Of a stretch of 64,000 bases of DNA, positions 44,731 through 53,938 are shown piece after piece. A program made the position numbers and the translations under genes. Below the pieces are notes generated by a model. The model was given only the letters and a program-made list of their open reading frames with translations. It was not told the origin of the DNA and ran no database searches. The stretch's first letter is position 1, and each line of letters opens with the position of its first letter. Source of the DNA: Neokomagataea tanensis (GTDB lineage: Bacteria > Pseudomonadota > Alphaproteobacteria > Acetobacterales > Acetobacteraceae); assembly GCF_006542335.1 (NCBI RefSeq), contig NZ_CP032485.1:1498501-1562500 (forward strand). Direction: 5' to 3'.

Positions 44731-45708
44731 ATGTCTTCCTCTTTTGACCTTCTCTGCATCGGCAATGCTATTGTCGATATTCTCGCTGCTGTTCCACATG
44801 AGACGGTGGAAGCATTTGGTGCGGCTCCCGGCAGCATGACGCTTATTGATGCTGAAACAGCTCAAAGCATTCAGGCTCGCATCAGCGTTGAGCAAGTCGC
44901 CGGCGGTGGTTCTGGTGCGAATACGGCAGCGGTCGCAGCGCGTATGGGTGCGAAAGTGGCGTATTTGGGTAAAGTGGCGGCTGATCCGTCAGGTGATGAT
45001 TTTGCCCGTGACATGAAAGCGCAAGGACTGCATTTCCCGTCCAGCCCTTTGACGGGAGCAGAGGCAGTACCAACGGCGCGTTGCATTGTCTTGGTGACAC
45101 CGGACGGTCAGCGCACAATGTTCACATATCTCGGAGCATGCACAGAGTTCACCCCCGAAGACGTGGTTGCTGAAACAGTGCAAAGCGCCTCAATAACCTA
45201 CCTAGAAGGCTATCTGTTTGATAAGCCGCAGGCGCAGGCGGCTCTCATCAAAGCAGCGGAACTCGCCCGGAAGGCAGGAAAGCGCGTCGCTGTGACGTTG
45301 TCCGATACGTTTTGCGTAGAGCGCCACCGTGACGCATTCCGTCAACTGATTGCCGAACATATTGACGTTCTTTTCGCCAATGAAGCCGAGTTGCAGGCTT
45401 TGTATCAGGTTGAAGATACAGACGCAGCTCTGGCTCTGGTCAGCAAAGACGTGCCTTTAGCGGCTGTGACGCGCGGCGCTGAAGGAGCTGTTGTCATGGC
45501 GGAAGGTGTCCGTCATGACGTGGCAACGCAGCCTGTAAAACTCGTGGATACGACAGGCGCAGGCGATGCTTTTGCGGCGGGTTTCATGGCAGGGTTGGCA
45601 AAAGGCCACTCTTTGCCGGTCTGTGCAGAGTTGGGAAATAAAGCGGCCGGAGCGATTATAACCCGCTTGGGCGCACGTCCGGCCGATGACTTCACGCTTC
45701 AAGCCTGA
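44731..45708 (+). CDS. PfkB-family adenosine kinase-like sugar kinase
   Basis: 325 residues. LCIGNAIVDILAAV, the glycine motif VAGGGSGANTAAVAARMG, and the C-terminal VDTTGAGDAFAAGFMAGL with catalytic Asp are all present. The alphaproteobacterial adenosine kinase-like subgroup carries the TYLEGYLFDKP and NEAELQALY segments seen here. Substrate may be adenosine or another nucleoside. Separated from the divergent bactofilin by 286 bp, where I saw no clear element. Confidence 0.88.
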   Translation: MSSSFDLLCIGNAIVDILAAVPHETVEAFGAAPGSMTLIDAETAQSIQARISVEQVAGGGSGANTAAVAARMGAKVAYLGKVAADPSGDDFARDMKAQGLHFPSSPLTGAEAVPTARCIVLVTPDGQRTMFTYLGACTEFTPEDVVAETVQSASITYLEGYLFDKPQAQAALIKAAELARKAGKRVAVTLSDTFCVERHRDAFRQLIAEHIDVLFANEAELQALYQVEDTDAALALVSKDVPLAAVTRGAEGAVVMAEGVRHDVATQPVKLVDTTGAGDAFAAGFMAGLAKGHSLPVCAELGNKAAGAIITRLGARPADDFTLQA

Positions 45709-45718
45709 AGATCAGATG

Positions 45719-45743
45719 TTAGGCCGCATGAGATGCGGCCTAA
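45719..45743. terminator. Hairpin between PfkB gene and third receptor gene
   Basis: TTAGGCCGCAT / ATGCGGCCTAA, perfect 11-bp stem with loop GAG, placed between two convergent stops. Confidence 0.75.
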
Positions 45744-45753
45744 CGGTATTGAA

Positions 45754-47892
45754 TTAGAAGCTGTTATCGAGGCCAACCATTACGGTCCGGCCTTGTCCCC
45801 AGCTATTACGCATCGCTGAGCCTGTCGGCGCGATGATGTAGCCTTGGTTCAAGAGGTTGACGGCATTGACTTGAAGGGTCGTCTGGCGACCAATCAGGTG
45901 AGGGATGCGCCATGAAGCAAAAGCGTCGACGGTAGCGTAACCAGGAACCTGATAGGAGTTTGTAAGCGTCGCGGCACGTGTGCCGACAAGGTGCACACCA
46001 CCGCCTGCACGCATGCTGATGCCCTTCCAAGGGAGGGTGTCATGCCAAGTCAGGTATGCGCTGCCAGTGTGCTTAGGCACGCCGATAAGTGGCTTGCCGT
46101 TTGTTTGTGGCGTGTCCCGCATTGTACGTGCTTCTGTGAAGGCATAAGTCACAATAGCGCTGAAATGCTGCGTGATTTGTCCGTTCAGGCTCGCTTCCAC
46201 ACCCTTCGATCCAGCTAGGCCGGTCAAGCGTTGGATTGTGTTGCCTGAGCTATCTAGGCCCGCAGTCTGTAGAACGTTCTTTTTGTGGATGTTGTAAAGT
46301 GCGACATCCCCGGTGAGCCAGCCATTATCGTAACGCGCGCCGACTTCGAATTCGCGGCCTGATGTTGGCTTGTATCCGCCTTCAAGCGTGCTGCCAGTCG
46401 GCAATTGGTTTGCACCGAATGACTGAGAGTAGTCGCCGTAAAGTGAGACTGTTTTGAGAGGCTGCCATACGATTGCTGCAAAAGGCAGAGCCTTTTTGTA
46501 ACTGGAGTTTGTGGTGATTCTGCGCGGAATACCTTGGCCGTACTTCAGTCTAAACCACTGGTAACGCACACCGCCACTGATGATAATTTGTTTGGTTACG
46601 TGGATATTGTCTTTGAAGTAGCCTGAAGCGCTGTTGATGTTTTGGTATAGGCCGCTGCTGGCAGGATTAACCGTTCCAACAGGTTTCACCAAACCATAGA
46701 CAGGTGATGATGGGCGGAAGCCACCAATATTTGGGCCTTGATAGAAATTGCCTTGGTCCTGACGACGGTTTTCGTAGTCTACACCAGAAGTAATTTCGTG
46801 TTTCATACCCCATAGGTTGTGAGTGGCGATATAATCTAATGCAACGCTACCATTGGCACGAATAGTGCCGCCATTGGACCGGTAACGGCGTGTCAGGATA
46901 CCGGTTTGAACGTTGTAGGCACTCGGGTCAGCCTGACGGTCATGGTAATCGTCATGGTTATAACCGCCAGAAAGACGCAGACGGTCATTCGCGCTGATAC
47001 GGTAATTTGTTTGAGCAGCAACTAGGTGGCGCTGACCCCAAGATGCCGTCCATGTTTCATCCAAACGGTTTTTGGGGCCTGAAACAGGATTGTTCCCAAC
47101 GAACACAGCACCACGATCGAGAGCATTATTATATTTTGCCCACTCATACGAGACCGATGCGTCCCAACGTCCTTGTGCCCAGTGCAGGGAAGGGGCGAGC
47201 AGCGTCTGGCGGTTGGAGCCAAAGTTACGCCAGTAGTTTTCGTTCCGGTACTGACCGACAAGGCGGAAGGACAATGTGTTGGATACAGGGCCCGTAGCAT
47301 CGAAATGCCCGTTACCACCGCCGAGTGAACTCCACTGTGTGCCGATATCTGCACCCCAGTGAGGCTGCGGTGCTTTCGTCACGACGTTGATCACGCCACC
47401 CGGTTCCTGCATGCCGTAAAAGAGCGAGGCAGGTCCCTTCAGGATTTCTACACGCTCAGTGGTCGCTCCTTGGTAGTTGCGGCCTACTGGCATGCGGATG
47501 CCATCACGAAGAATGGACCCGTCGTCGATAGCGCCGAAGCCACGCTTTATGAGGGCATCTTGTGTGCCGCCAAAATTGTTACCGATTGAAATACCCGGCG
47601 CATACTTGGCCATGTCTTCCATCGTTGCCGGGGAGAAGTCGACGATTGTCTGGTGTGTAACAACGTTCGTCGTTTGGGTCTGCTGTAGGAACGGTGTGGC
47701 GCGCTTATCACCCATTGAGCTTTCTTCCGCCGTGTAGGTTCGGCGCTGTGCTTCAACGAGGTAATGTTCCTCTTTTTTATGAGATGTGTGTTTTACATGT
47801 GTTTTTTTAAGATGTTCGGGCGTCTCTGCCATAGCTGTACTACTAAGTAACAGCATGATGCAGGGCAGATGTTTTTTGTGACGAAAAAACAT
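45754..47892 (-). CDS. TonB-dependent siderophore receptor (FhuA-like)
   Basis: 712 residues. Signal peptide followed by a His/Lys-rich spacer and a TonB-box-like EEHYLVEAQRR. The plug has FLQQTQTTNVVTHQTIVDF, MEDMAKYAPGISIGNNFGG, DALIKRGFGAIDDGSILRDG, RVEILKGPASLFYGMQEPGGVINVVTK; barrel ends VMVGLDNSF with terminal Phe. The plug wording is typical of ferrichrome-type receptors. A Fur-box-like palindrome lies just upstream of the ATG. Transcribed toward the PfkB kinase gene, 109 bp downstream of hpnK. Confidence 0.95.
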   Translation of the reverse strand: MFFRHKKHLPCIMLLLSSTAMAETPEHLKKTHVKHTSHKKEEHYLVEAQRRTYTAEESSMGDKRATPFLQQTQTTNVVTHQTIVDFSPATMEDMAKYAPGISIGNNFGGTQDALIKRGFGAIDDGSILRDGIRMPVGRNYQGATTERVEILKGPASLFYGMQEPGGVINVVTKAPQPHWGADIGTQWSSLGGGNGHFDATGPVSNTLSFRLVGQYRNENYWRNFGSNRQTLLAPSLHWAQGRWDASVSYEWAKYNNALDRGAVFVGNNPVSGPKNRLDETWTASWGQRHLVAAQTNYRISANDRLRLSGGYNHDDYHDRQADPSAYNVQTGILTRRYRSNGGTIRANGSVALDYIATHNLWGMKHEITSGVDYENRRQDQGNFYQGPNIGGFRPSSPVYGLVKPVGTVNPASSGLYQNINSASGYFKDNIHVTKQIIISGGVRYQWFRLKYGQGIPRRITTNSSYKKALPFAAIVWQPLKTVSLYGDYSQSFGANQLPTGSTLEGGYKPTSGREFEVGARYDNGWLTGDVALYNIHKKNVLQTAGLDSSGNTIQRLTGLAGSKGVEASLNGQITQHFSAIVTYAFTEARTMRDTPQTNGKPLIGVPKHTGSAYLTWHDTLPWKGISMRAGGGVHLVGTRAATLTNSYQVPGYATVDAFASWRIPHLIGRQTTLQVNAVNLLNQGYIIAPTGSAMRNSWGQGRTVMVGLDNSF

Positions 47893-47904
47893 GGATTATT
47901 TCCG

Positions 47905-47929
47905 AATGAAATTGAGAATGGTTTTCATT
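47905..47929 (-). promoter_or_regulatory. Candidate Fur-type operator of the FhuA-like receptor gene
   Basis: AATGAAA...TTTCATT outer arms enclose TGAGAA-TGG-TTTTCA (47913-47927), matching the operator-like palindrome of the receptor at 25.1 kb in spacing and in all but one stem base. Located 13-37 bp before the start codon. Confidence 0.55.
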
Positions 47930-48000
47930 AACCGGAAATTACAGAATCTTTAATCAGATAAATATTTCAAAAGATTGCCCCAATGAAACGGAGGGTAATT

Positions 48001-48825
48001 TTAAATGTCGTTCCAGCCGATGAGTTGGATGCCAGATTCGTCAAATGCTTTTCGGACATCATGTGAAAGGAGGGCGGCTAACTCCCCTTTTTGGTCATAT
48101 CCCGGCATGTAGTAAGCCATTTCAGCATTCTGTGCTGTGGCGGGGTGAAAGTAGACTTCACTGATACCGTTCGGCAGGGATGGAATAAGTTTGGCAACGC
48201 GTTCAGGCGTCATTTTGCCGGACCACCGGAGTCCGAAACAGGAATCGTTAGTTTTGAGTTTTGCGCGGCGGATTTGTAACCGTAGGACTTGTGTCCAGTA
48301 CCTCAAAGCGCGGTCGGGGAATTTTTCAGTTTCGCCAAAAGGCGCCGAAGGTTCCATTGGGGTACGAATTGCGGGGACGCCATGGTCTAAGCCCGCTTCT
48401 ATGAGAAACCGCCCTACCGTCGGGTGCAAATGCATGTGTTTATGGGCATTGGCATGGTCCAGCGGAAGGCCCGTTTTTGCAAAGGCCCTGTATTGGGCTT
48501 TTATCTCGCGTCGGAGAGCGCGGCGTTGTGCCGGGCTGAAAAAATAACCGATGCCAAGGGCAAGTTGGTCACGGCCAAACCAGCCAATTGTATCGGTAAT
48601 ATCCGGGTCACGAAGAATAGATAACCCTTCAATGGCCACGGCGTGGAGGCCTACTTTGAGGGTAGGCATCCTTTTTGCGCGCTTTACAGCATCCGCAGCG
48701 GCATCCCCAGCCACCATCAAACTGGCGGTGGAGAGGATGCCTTCTTTATGAGCCTGCTCAATGGCTTCGTTGACTTCAACACTGAGGCCGAAATCATCGG
48801 CAGAAACGATTGCGCGGCGGGTCAT
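48001..48825 (-). CDS. hpnK: Hopanoid biosynthesis deacetylase HpnK (YdjC family)
   Basis: 274 residues. Removes the acetyl group from N-acetylglucosaminyl bacteriohopanetetrol in the known pathway. YdjC-type motifs: VSADDFGLSVEVNEAI (metal Asp), the HANAHKHMHLHPTV His cluster, RTPMEPSAPFGE and EVYFHPATAQ. Lies 14 bp after hpnJ, so the same operon. Intact, unlike hpnJ. Confidence 0.92.
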   Translation of the reverse strand: MTRRAIVSADDFGLSVEVNEAIEQAHKEGILSTASLMVAGDAAADAVKRAKRMPTLKVGLHAVAIEGLSILRDPDITDTIGWFGRDQLALGIGYFFSPAQRRALRREIKAQYRAFAKTGLPLDHANAHKHMHLHPTVGRFLIEAGLDHGVPAIRTPMEPSAPFGETEKFPDRALRYWTQVLRLQIRRAKLKTNDSCFGLRWSGKMTPERVAKLIPSLPNGISEVYFHPATAQNAEMAYYMPGYDQKGELAALLSHDVRKAFDESGIQLIGWNDI

Positions 48826-48839
48826 AAAGTCTACTGATG

Positions 48840-50263
48840 TTAAGCGGCGTTACGATCTTTGAGGAACTGGAAGAATTCCACACCTTCGCGCAGGCGGCGC
48901 TTCATCATCTGAGGTGAGCGGATCATCTCATTGAGGATGGATGCGATCTTGGAGCCGCGGAAGTAGAATTTGCGGTAAAATTCTTCAACGCTCTCAAAGA
49001 TTTCAGTGTGCGAAAGATGATCATAATGGAGCGGTGCAATCTGCACGCCGTTATCATCAATCAGTTCAGCCTCAGCAACGTTCAACCAGCCATTTTCGGT
49101 TGCCTGCTTGTGCAGGAATGTGCCGGGGTAAGGTGCTGCGAGAGAAACCTGCAAGGTGTGTGGATTGATTTCCTTTGCGAATTCAATCGTCTCTTGAATG
49201 GTTTCTTTCGTTTCGCCCGGCAGGCCTACGATAAAGGTGCCGTGGATTTTGATGCCCAGCTTATGGCAGTTCTTGGTGAACTCCTTAGCTGTTTCAACGC
49301 GCATACCCTTCTTAATGTTGTGAAGGATTTGCTGGTTGCCACTTTCATAACCAACGAGAAGCAGGCGCAGGCCATTTTCTTTTAGGATTTTGAGAGTGTC
49401 GTAAGGCACGTTTGCTTTGGCATTGCAGGACCATGTAACGCCCAGCTTACCCATTTCGCGCGCAATAGCTTCGGCGCGTGGCAGGTCGTCTGTGAAAGTG
49501 TCATCATCGAACATGAATTCTTTCACTTCTGGGAAGTATTGCTTCGCCAGACGGACCTCTGCAGCCACGTGTTCGGGGCTGCGTGTGCGGTAACGATGGC
49601 CACCAACGGTTTGAGGCCACAAGCAGAACGTGCAGCGGGATTTGCAGCCACGGCCTGTATAAATAGAGATGTAGGGGTGCTTCAGATAGCCAATGAAGTA
49701 GTCTTGGATGTTAAGGTCGCGCTTATAGACCTCAGTCACGAACGGCAGGCTGTCCATATCTTCAATCATCGCGCGGTCTTTATTCGCGATAATTTCACCT
49801 TCTGGAGTGCGCCAAGTGATGCCGTCAACCTCAGCGAGAGGCTTGCCTTCAGCGATTTCCTTAATCGTGAAATCAAACTCGTTGCGCGCAACGAAGTCGA
49901 TTGGGCCGCCTTGCTCCATGCTCTCCTGTGGCTGGACAGCAACTTTTGCGCCTACCATGCCAATCATCAGCTTAGGATTTGCATCCTTCAGCATCTGAGC
50001 GACGCGGACGTCAGAAGCAAAAGATGGAGTAGAGGTGTGGATGATGACCAGGTCGCGGTTTTTCACATCTTCTAGGATTGGCTCCATGCCCATCTTGGCG
50101 GGGGGGCATCAATCAGGCGTGAGCCGGGAACTAGAGCTGCTGGCTGAGCCAACCACGTTGGGAACCAGAAGGACTTGATTTCACGCTTCGCCTGATAGCG
50201 TGAGCCAGCACCTCCGTCAAAACCGTCAAAGGAAGGGGGCTGGAGAAAGAGTGTTCTCATCAT
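48840..50263 (-). pseudogene. hpnJ: Hopanoid biosynthesis radical SAM protein HpnJ, broken by a one-base deletion
   Basis: B12-binding radical SAM protein, thought to convert glucosaminyl bacteriohopanetetrol to the cyclitol ether. ATG at 50263 with GGAG upstream gives MMRTLFLQPPSFDGFDGGAG. After about 52 residues (RLIDAPP) the frame fails at the G7 run 50100-50106; the rest (GMEPILEDVKNRDLV..., cluster motif GRGCKSRCTFCLWPQ) is in another frame. With eight bases the reading is continuous: DAPP-A-K-M-G-M-E-P. The rest is intact, total about 475 residues. Real loss, phase-variable tract or sequencing error cannot be told apart here. Confidence 0.9.
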
Positions 50264-50325
50264 TGGCGAAGTCTCCATAAAATAACAGGCCCAGTGGCAT
50301 AGTGGCGCATTTCAATATACGCCTT

Positions 50326-51507
50326 CTACGGACACTTAGAGACCGATGTCGTGTCTGACCGTTTTCTTTTAGCGATATGGACTGTTCTTCCTCGCCATGC
50401 AACGCGGGAGCCGCGTGCACTGCCGAGCATTATACTCGCGGAGAACCAGTCTCTTACGAGAAGAAGGGGTATAGACGCGGGAAGGGGGGTTTGGGTTGCA
50501 TGGTCGATTGTGTAACTACCGGTTGCACGGATGCACCAGCTTGTTGCCAACAGAAGCCAAGACCAATGTGCCGTCGGCATGAACAGCACGGCAACAGTGG
50601 CCCAAAAAAGCGGAAGTTGAATTGCCGAGAGGCCGTAGCCTACGGGTTCTTCATTTTTGACTGTGCGGCCCCAGCGTAGTTCGTGGAGCAGCAAATCCCG
50701 AAACGACGTTTCGGATACAGTCGTGTGCGTTAGGGTCGGTGCAATCGCAATGTTTTGGCCGGTTGCGCGCACCAAACGGCCTAACTGGGCATCATCTGCA
50801 ACATGGTCAACAAGGGCTTTAAGGCCGCCAATTGCCTCAAGCGTTGCGCGGCGCAAGGCCATGGTAGCGCCGAGGCAGTCTTGCCGTCCAAGGAGGCGTG
50901 ACATCATCACACCGGGCAGAAAATTATGATTGATTTGGCACGCGCCCAATTGTTGGATGACAGTATTATTGCCCGGTTGCCCAGCATAGAGCGTAGTAAC
51001 CAAGCCTGTGTCAGGTGCGTCAAACGTTGCAACAACCTGTTTCAGGTAGGTGGGACTGCATTGAATGTCGGAATCTGAGATCACAATAATGTGATGTCTG
51101 GCGCGGCCATACATGTTGATCAAATTGCCAACTTTACGGTTCGGCCCATGTTCGGTGGCGTCAATCACAATCTCGGCAGAGACGTTTGGATAAGCGGCCA
51201 TCAACGATTCGACGACAGGCCGCGCCGTGTCATCCTCAGCATGCAAACCGAAGACGATCTGATAATGCGGGTAGTCTTGGTGGAAGAGGGATTCCAAGGC
51301 TTGTCGCAGTAATGGCTCGTCACCGTGAAGTGGCTTGAGCAGGGTTACGGCAGGCCATTCGCGTTGGTCATGAATGATTTCAGCTTGGTCGGCTTTTTCA
51401 TGCTTCCGAAAGCGGTGGAGCAGGATGGCGCCAATCAGTGCCTGCGCGTTGCCAGCGAAGGAAACTGCTGAACAAAACGCGGCAGCGAAGAAGGAGGGAG
51501 ATAACAC
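50326..51507 (-). CDS. hpnI: Hopanoid biosynthesis glycosyltransferase HpnI
   Basis: 393 residues. Adds N-acetylglucosamine to bacteriohopanetetrol. An N-terminal membrane helix (FFAAAFCSAVSFAGNAQAL), then a GT2-type domain: AVTLLKPLHGDEPLLRQALES, ATEHGPNRKVGNLINMYG, VISDSDIQCSPTYL (DxD-like metal site), LGATMALRRATLEAIGG and the QxxRW-like LHELRWGRTVKNEEP, with further C-terminal helices. GTG start at 51507 falls in a hairpin stem. Lies 56 bp beyond hpnM and 62 bp before hpnJ. Confidence 0.92.
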   Translation of the reverse strand: MLSPSFFAAAFCSAVSFAGNAQALIGAILLHRFRKHEKADQAEIIHDQREWPAVTLLKPLHGDEPLLRQALESLFHQDYPHYQIVFGLHAEDDTARPVVESLMAAYPNVSAEIVIDATEHGPNRKVGNLINMYGRARHHIIVISDSDIQCSPTYLKQVVATFDAPDTGLVTTLYAGQPGNNTVIQQLGACQINHNFLPGVMMSRLLGRQDCLGATMALRRATLEAIGGLKALVDHVADDAQLGRLVRATGQNIAIAPTLTHTTVSETSFRDLLLHELRWGRTVKNEEPVGYGLSAIQLPLFWATVAVLFMPTAHWSWLLLATSWCIRATGSYTIDHATQTPLPASIPLLLVRDWFSASIMLGSARGSRVAWRGRTVHIAKRKRSDTTSVSKCP

Positions 51508-51531
51508 AGCCTAATCTTGGGAAGGCTGTGT
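51504..51531 (-). terminator. Hairpin between hpnM and hpnI overlapping the hpnI start
   Basis: ACACAGCCT / AGGCTGTGT, perfect 9-bp stem with a ten-base loop; the hpnI GTG is inside one arm. It may be the hpnM terminator, or limit hpnI translation. Confidence 0.45.
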
Positions 51532-51563
51532 CAGGATATTAGGAAGCACGATTGAATACCCGC

Positions 51564-52235
51564 CTAGTCGCGCAGGAAACGCGCGGTTTTGCTGTCGAGC
51601 AGGTCAGCTAGTGCGCTGGCCCCACCTTTGGCGAGCGCAGAGCTGAAATCGGCGCGTTGAGCGGCGACTTGGCTTATATGCGCGTTGAGCAGTACGTCCG
51701 TCGCCCGCCAGCCCGTGGCACCTTGAGTCATGACATAGTTGATCGGGGTTGGCGCGTCTGAGCCCCCGCCGATGGTTGTGTCCACGATTTGGCCGCCGGA
51801 CGGATTGGGACGGGTCTGCGGTAAAAGCGTGAAGACAGCACCTGTGCCGGGCTTAAAGGAGGAAGCATAGCGCGCGACTGTAAACTGGCGGAAGGATGCC
51901 ACTAGTCGTGCCTTGTCCGCGCTTGAAAGGCCGTCATAGCGATAGCCGACTGAGCGGCGCAGAATGGCTTCCAAATCAAAGGCTTTATCAACCGCAGGGG
52001 ATAAAATGGCGACCCGCTTTTGTGCAGTGCTGCCGGTGGTCTGAGCAGAGCGCAGTGCGTTGTATAATTCGCGGATGGGGGCGGATGCATTTTCCGCCGC
52101 TGGCGCGGAGGGTGTCGCTGCGGCGGCGACCTGAGCTGATGCCTCTGGCGCACTGCCAAGGGTAGCCAGTGTGCCAATAGCCAAGGCGGTGCTCAGCAGG
52201 AAACGTGGGAAGCGGCTGGAAATGCTTGGAATCAT
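51564..52235 (-). CDS. hpnM: Hopanoid-cluster MlaC/Ttg2D-like periplasmic protein HpnM
   Basis: 223 residues from ATG at 52235; longer starts are less likely. An export signal (FPRFLLSTALAIGTLATLGSAPEASA) is followed by an Ala-rich linker and the MlaC-like lipid-binding domain (IRELYNALRSAQ, DLEAILRRSVGYRYDGLSSADKARLVASFRQFTVARYASSF, GWRATDVLLNAHISQVAAQRADFSSALAKGG). Likely carries lipids between membranes; in hopanoid clusters it may move hopanoids. Shares the minus-strand run with hpnI, hpnJ and hpnK. Confidence 0.88.
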   Translation of the reverse strand: MIPSISSRFPRFLLSTALAIGTLATLGSAPEASAQVAAAATPSAPAAENASAPIRELYNALRSAQTTGSTAQKRVAILSPAVDKAFDLEAILRRSVGYRYDGLSSADKARLVASFRQFTVARYASSFKPGTGAVFTLLPQTRPNPSGGQIVDTTIGGGSDAPTPINYVMTQGATGWRATDVLLNAHISQVAAQRADFSSALAKGGASALADLLDSKTARFLRD

Positions 52236-52616
52236 GGAAAGTGCTTTCGTCCTCAACGGCGCATTTTGCAAGAGTTCGTGTGCCATGCGCTGAAAATCAA
52301 CCCGTATTTTGGGTGGCATAGGTGCTAGCTGAGGCAAAAATGTGATGAATATGCCACAGGAAGCAGGGTAATGGGCTCGAAGAACATTGAGAGGTGTGAC
52401 GCTCTCGGGGTATAGCCGTTGGTAAATGATTGCTGGGTATTCTGGAAGGAGCGTTTCAACGCTGCACCTTTCAGACAGGCGATGTCTGCCAATACGCTTT
52501 TTTGCATAAAGACGTAACAGCAGGTACTTGTTACCGAAGTGATCGATGTCAAAGTAAGGCGCTAGAGTTTTTTAACCCCAATGGGTACCTCTGGTGTCCA
52601 GAATCTGAGGATTAGA
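52236..52616. other. Divergent intergenic region hpnM / hpnH
   Basis: 381 bp with promoters for both sides. A small perfect hairpin CAGACA-GGCGA-TGTCTG is at about 52470-52486 and a weaker GTAAC/GTTAC pair is near 52516-52535. No open frame with homology. Confidence 0.5.
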
Positions 52617-53804
52617 ATGGCCGTACCCTTGATGCAGGCTGTCCGGGTCGGACGGTACGTTGTCAAACAGCACCTTACGGGTCGGAAGCGGTATCCGCTG
52701 GTGCTAATGCTTGAGCCGCTGTTCCGTTGTAACTTGGCCTGCGCTGGCTGTGGTAAGATTGATTACCCTGCGCAGATCCTGAACCAACGTATGAGCGTAC
52801 AGGAATGTTTGGACGCGGACGCCGAAGCGGGCGCACCGGTCATTGCTGTGGCAGGTGGTGAGCCTCTGCTGCACAAAGACATGCCCACGATCATTAAGGG
52901 GCTGATTGCACGTAAAAAATACGTGTATCTGTGCACTAATGGTCTTCTGCTTGAAAAGAAGCTGGACGATTACGAGCCTTCGCCGTTCTTCTCGTGGGAT
53001 ATCCACTTGGATGGCGACAAGCTGATGCACGACTCGTCAGTGTGTCAGGAAGGCGTATTTGAACGTGCGACGGCCGCTATCCGCGCCGCGAAGGCACGTG
53101 GCTTCCGCGTGTCGATCAACTGCACGTTGTTTGACGGAGCGATGCCAGAGCGCGTTGCTGCCTTCTTCGACGAAGTCATGGCGATGGGCGTTGACGGTAT
53201 CATGACGGCTCCGGGCTACGCTTATGAGCGTGCGCCTGATCAAGAGCACTTCTTGAACCGCCAGAAAACCAAGCAGCTTTTCCGTGACGTTTTCCGTCTG
53301 GGCAAGGGCAAGAAATGGCGCTTTACGCAGTCTCCTTTGTTCCTGAACTTCTTGGCTGGTAACGAAAATTACCACTGCACCCCTTGGGGCAAGCCGCTAC
53401 GTACAGTCTTTGGCTGGCAGCGCCCCTGCTACCTATTGGGTGAGGGATATGCCAAGTCCTTCAAAGAGCTGATGGAAGACACAGCTTGGGAGCAATACGG
53501 CACAGGCGCTTACGAAAAATGCGCTGACTGCATGGTGCACTCCGGCTACGAATCTACGGCTGTTATGGATGCTGTTCGTCGTCCTTGGCACATTGCGAAG
53601 GTTGCGTTGTTCGGGCCAGAGACAGAAAAGCCAATGGTGCCTGAGATCTCTCTCGCGAACCAACGCTCTGCAGAATACGATTATGATGCACAGGTTGCGC
53701 AGCAGATGGAGCGCCTTAGCACGAATGGTAAGCCTGCACGTGGCCCACGCGTACGCGTGAATGGACGCGTTGCAGACGCTGTTACGGCAAACGCTGCGGA
53801 CTGA
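52617..53804 (+). CDS. hpnH: Hopanoid biosynthesis radical SAM protein HpnH
   Basis: 395 residues. Joins 5'-deoxyadenosine to diploptene, giving adenosylhopane, the first step of C35 side-chain synthesis. ATG at 52617 has GAGG six bases upstream (an earlier start at 52581 lacks one). Radical SAM cluster motif CNLACAGCGKIDYP with three Cys; other blocks: VIAVAGGEPLLHKD, VYLCTNGLLLEKKLDDY, SWDIHLDGDKLMHD, EGVFERATAAIRAAKARGFRVSI, and C-terminal GWQRPCYLLGEGYAKSFKELME. Divergent from hpnM-I-J-K. Confidence 0.97.
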   Translation: MAVPLMQAVRVGRYVVKQHLTGRKRYPLVLMLEPLFRCNLACAGCGKIDYPAQILNQRMSVQECLDADAEAGAPVIAVAGGEPLLHKDMPTIIKGLIARKKYVYLCTNGLLLEKKLDDYEPSPFFSWDIHLDGDKLMHDSSVCQEGVFERATAAIRAAKARGFRVSINCTLFDGAMPERVAAFFDEVMAMGVDGIMTAPGYAYERAPDQEHFLNRQKTKQLFRDVFRLGKGKKWRFTQSPLFLNFLAGNENYHCTPWGKPLRTVFGWQRPCYLLGEGYAKSFKELMEDTAWEQYGTGAYEKCADCMVHSGYESTAVMDAVRRPWHIAKVALFGPETEKPMVPEISLANQRSAEYDYDAQVAQQMERLSTNGKPARGPRVRVNGRVADAVTANAAD

Positions 53805-53825
53805 TCATTTTAAGTCCTGTTTGGA

Positions 53826-53857
53826 AAAAGCCAGCCCATTGTGGCTGGCTTTTTTTA
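53826..53857 (+). terminator. Intrinsic terminator after hpnH
   Basis: GCCAGCC (53830-53836) / GGCTGGC (53843-53849), loop CATTGT, followed by a seven-T run. Confidence 0.92.
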
Positions 53858-53938
53858 TGTGGTTACTTCGTGTTGCTCTAAAATATAGCGTTTTTCAAAC
53901 GAACCTCGTATGCTGATAGGCATGATATCGGTTCGATT

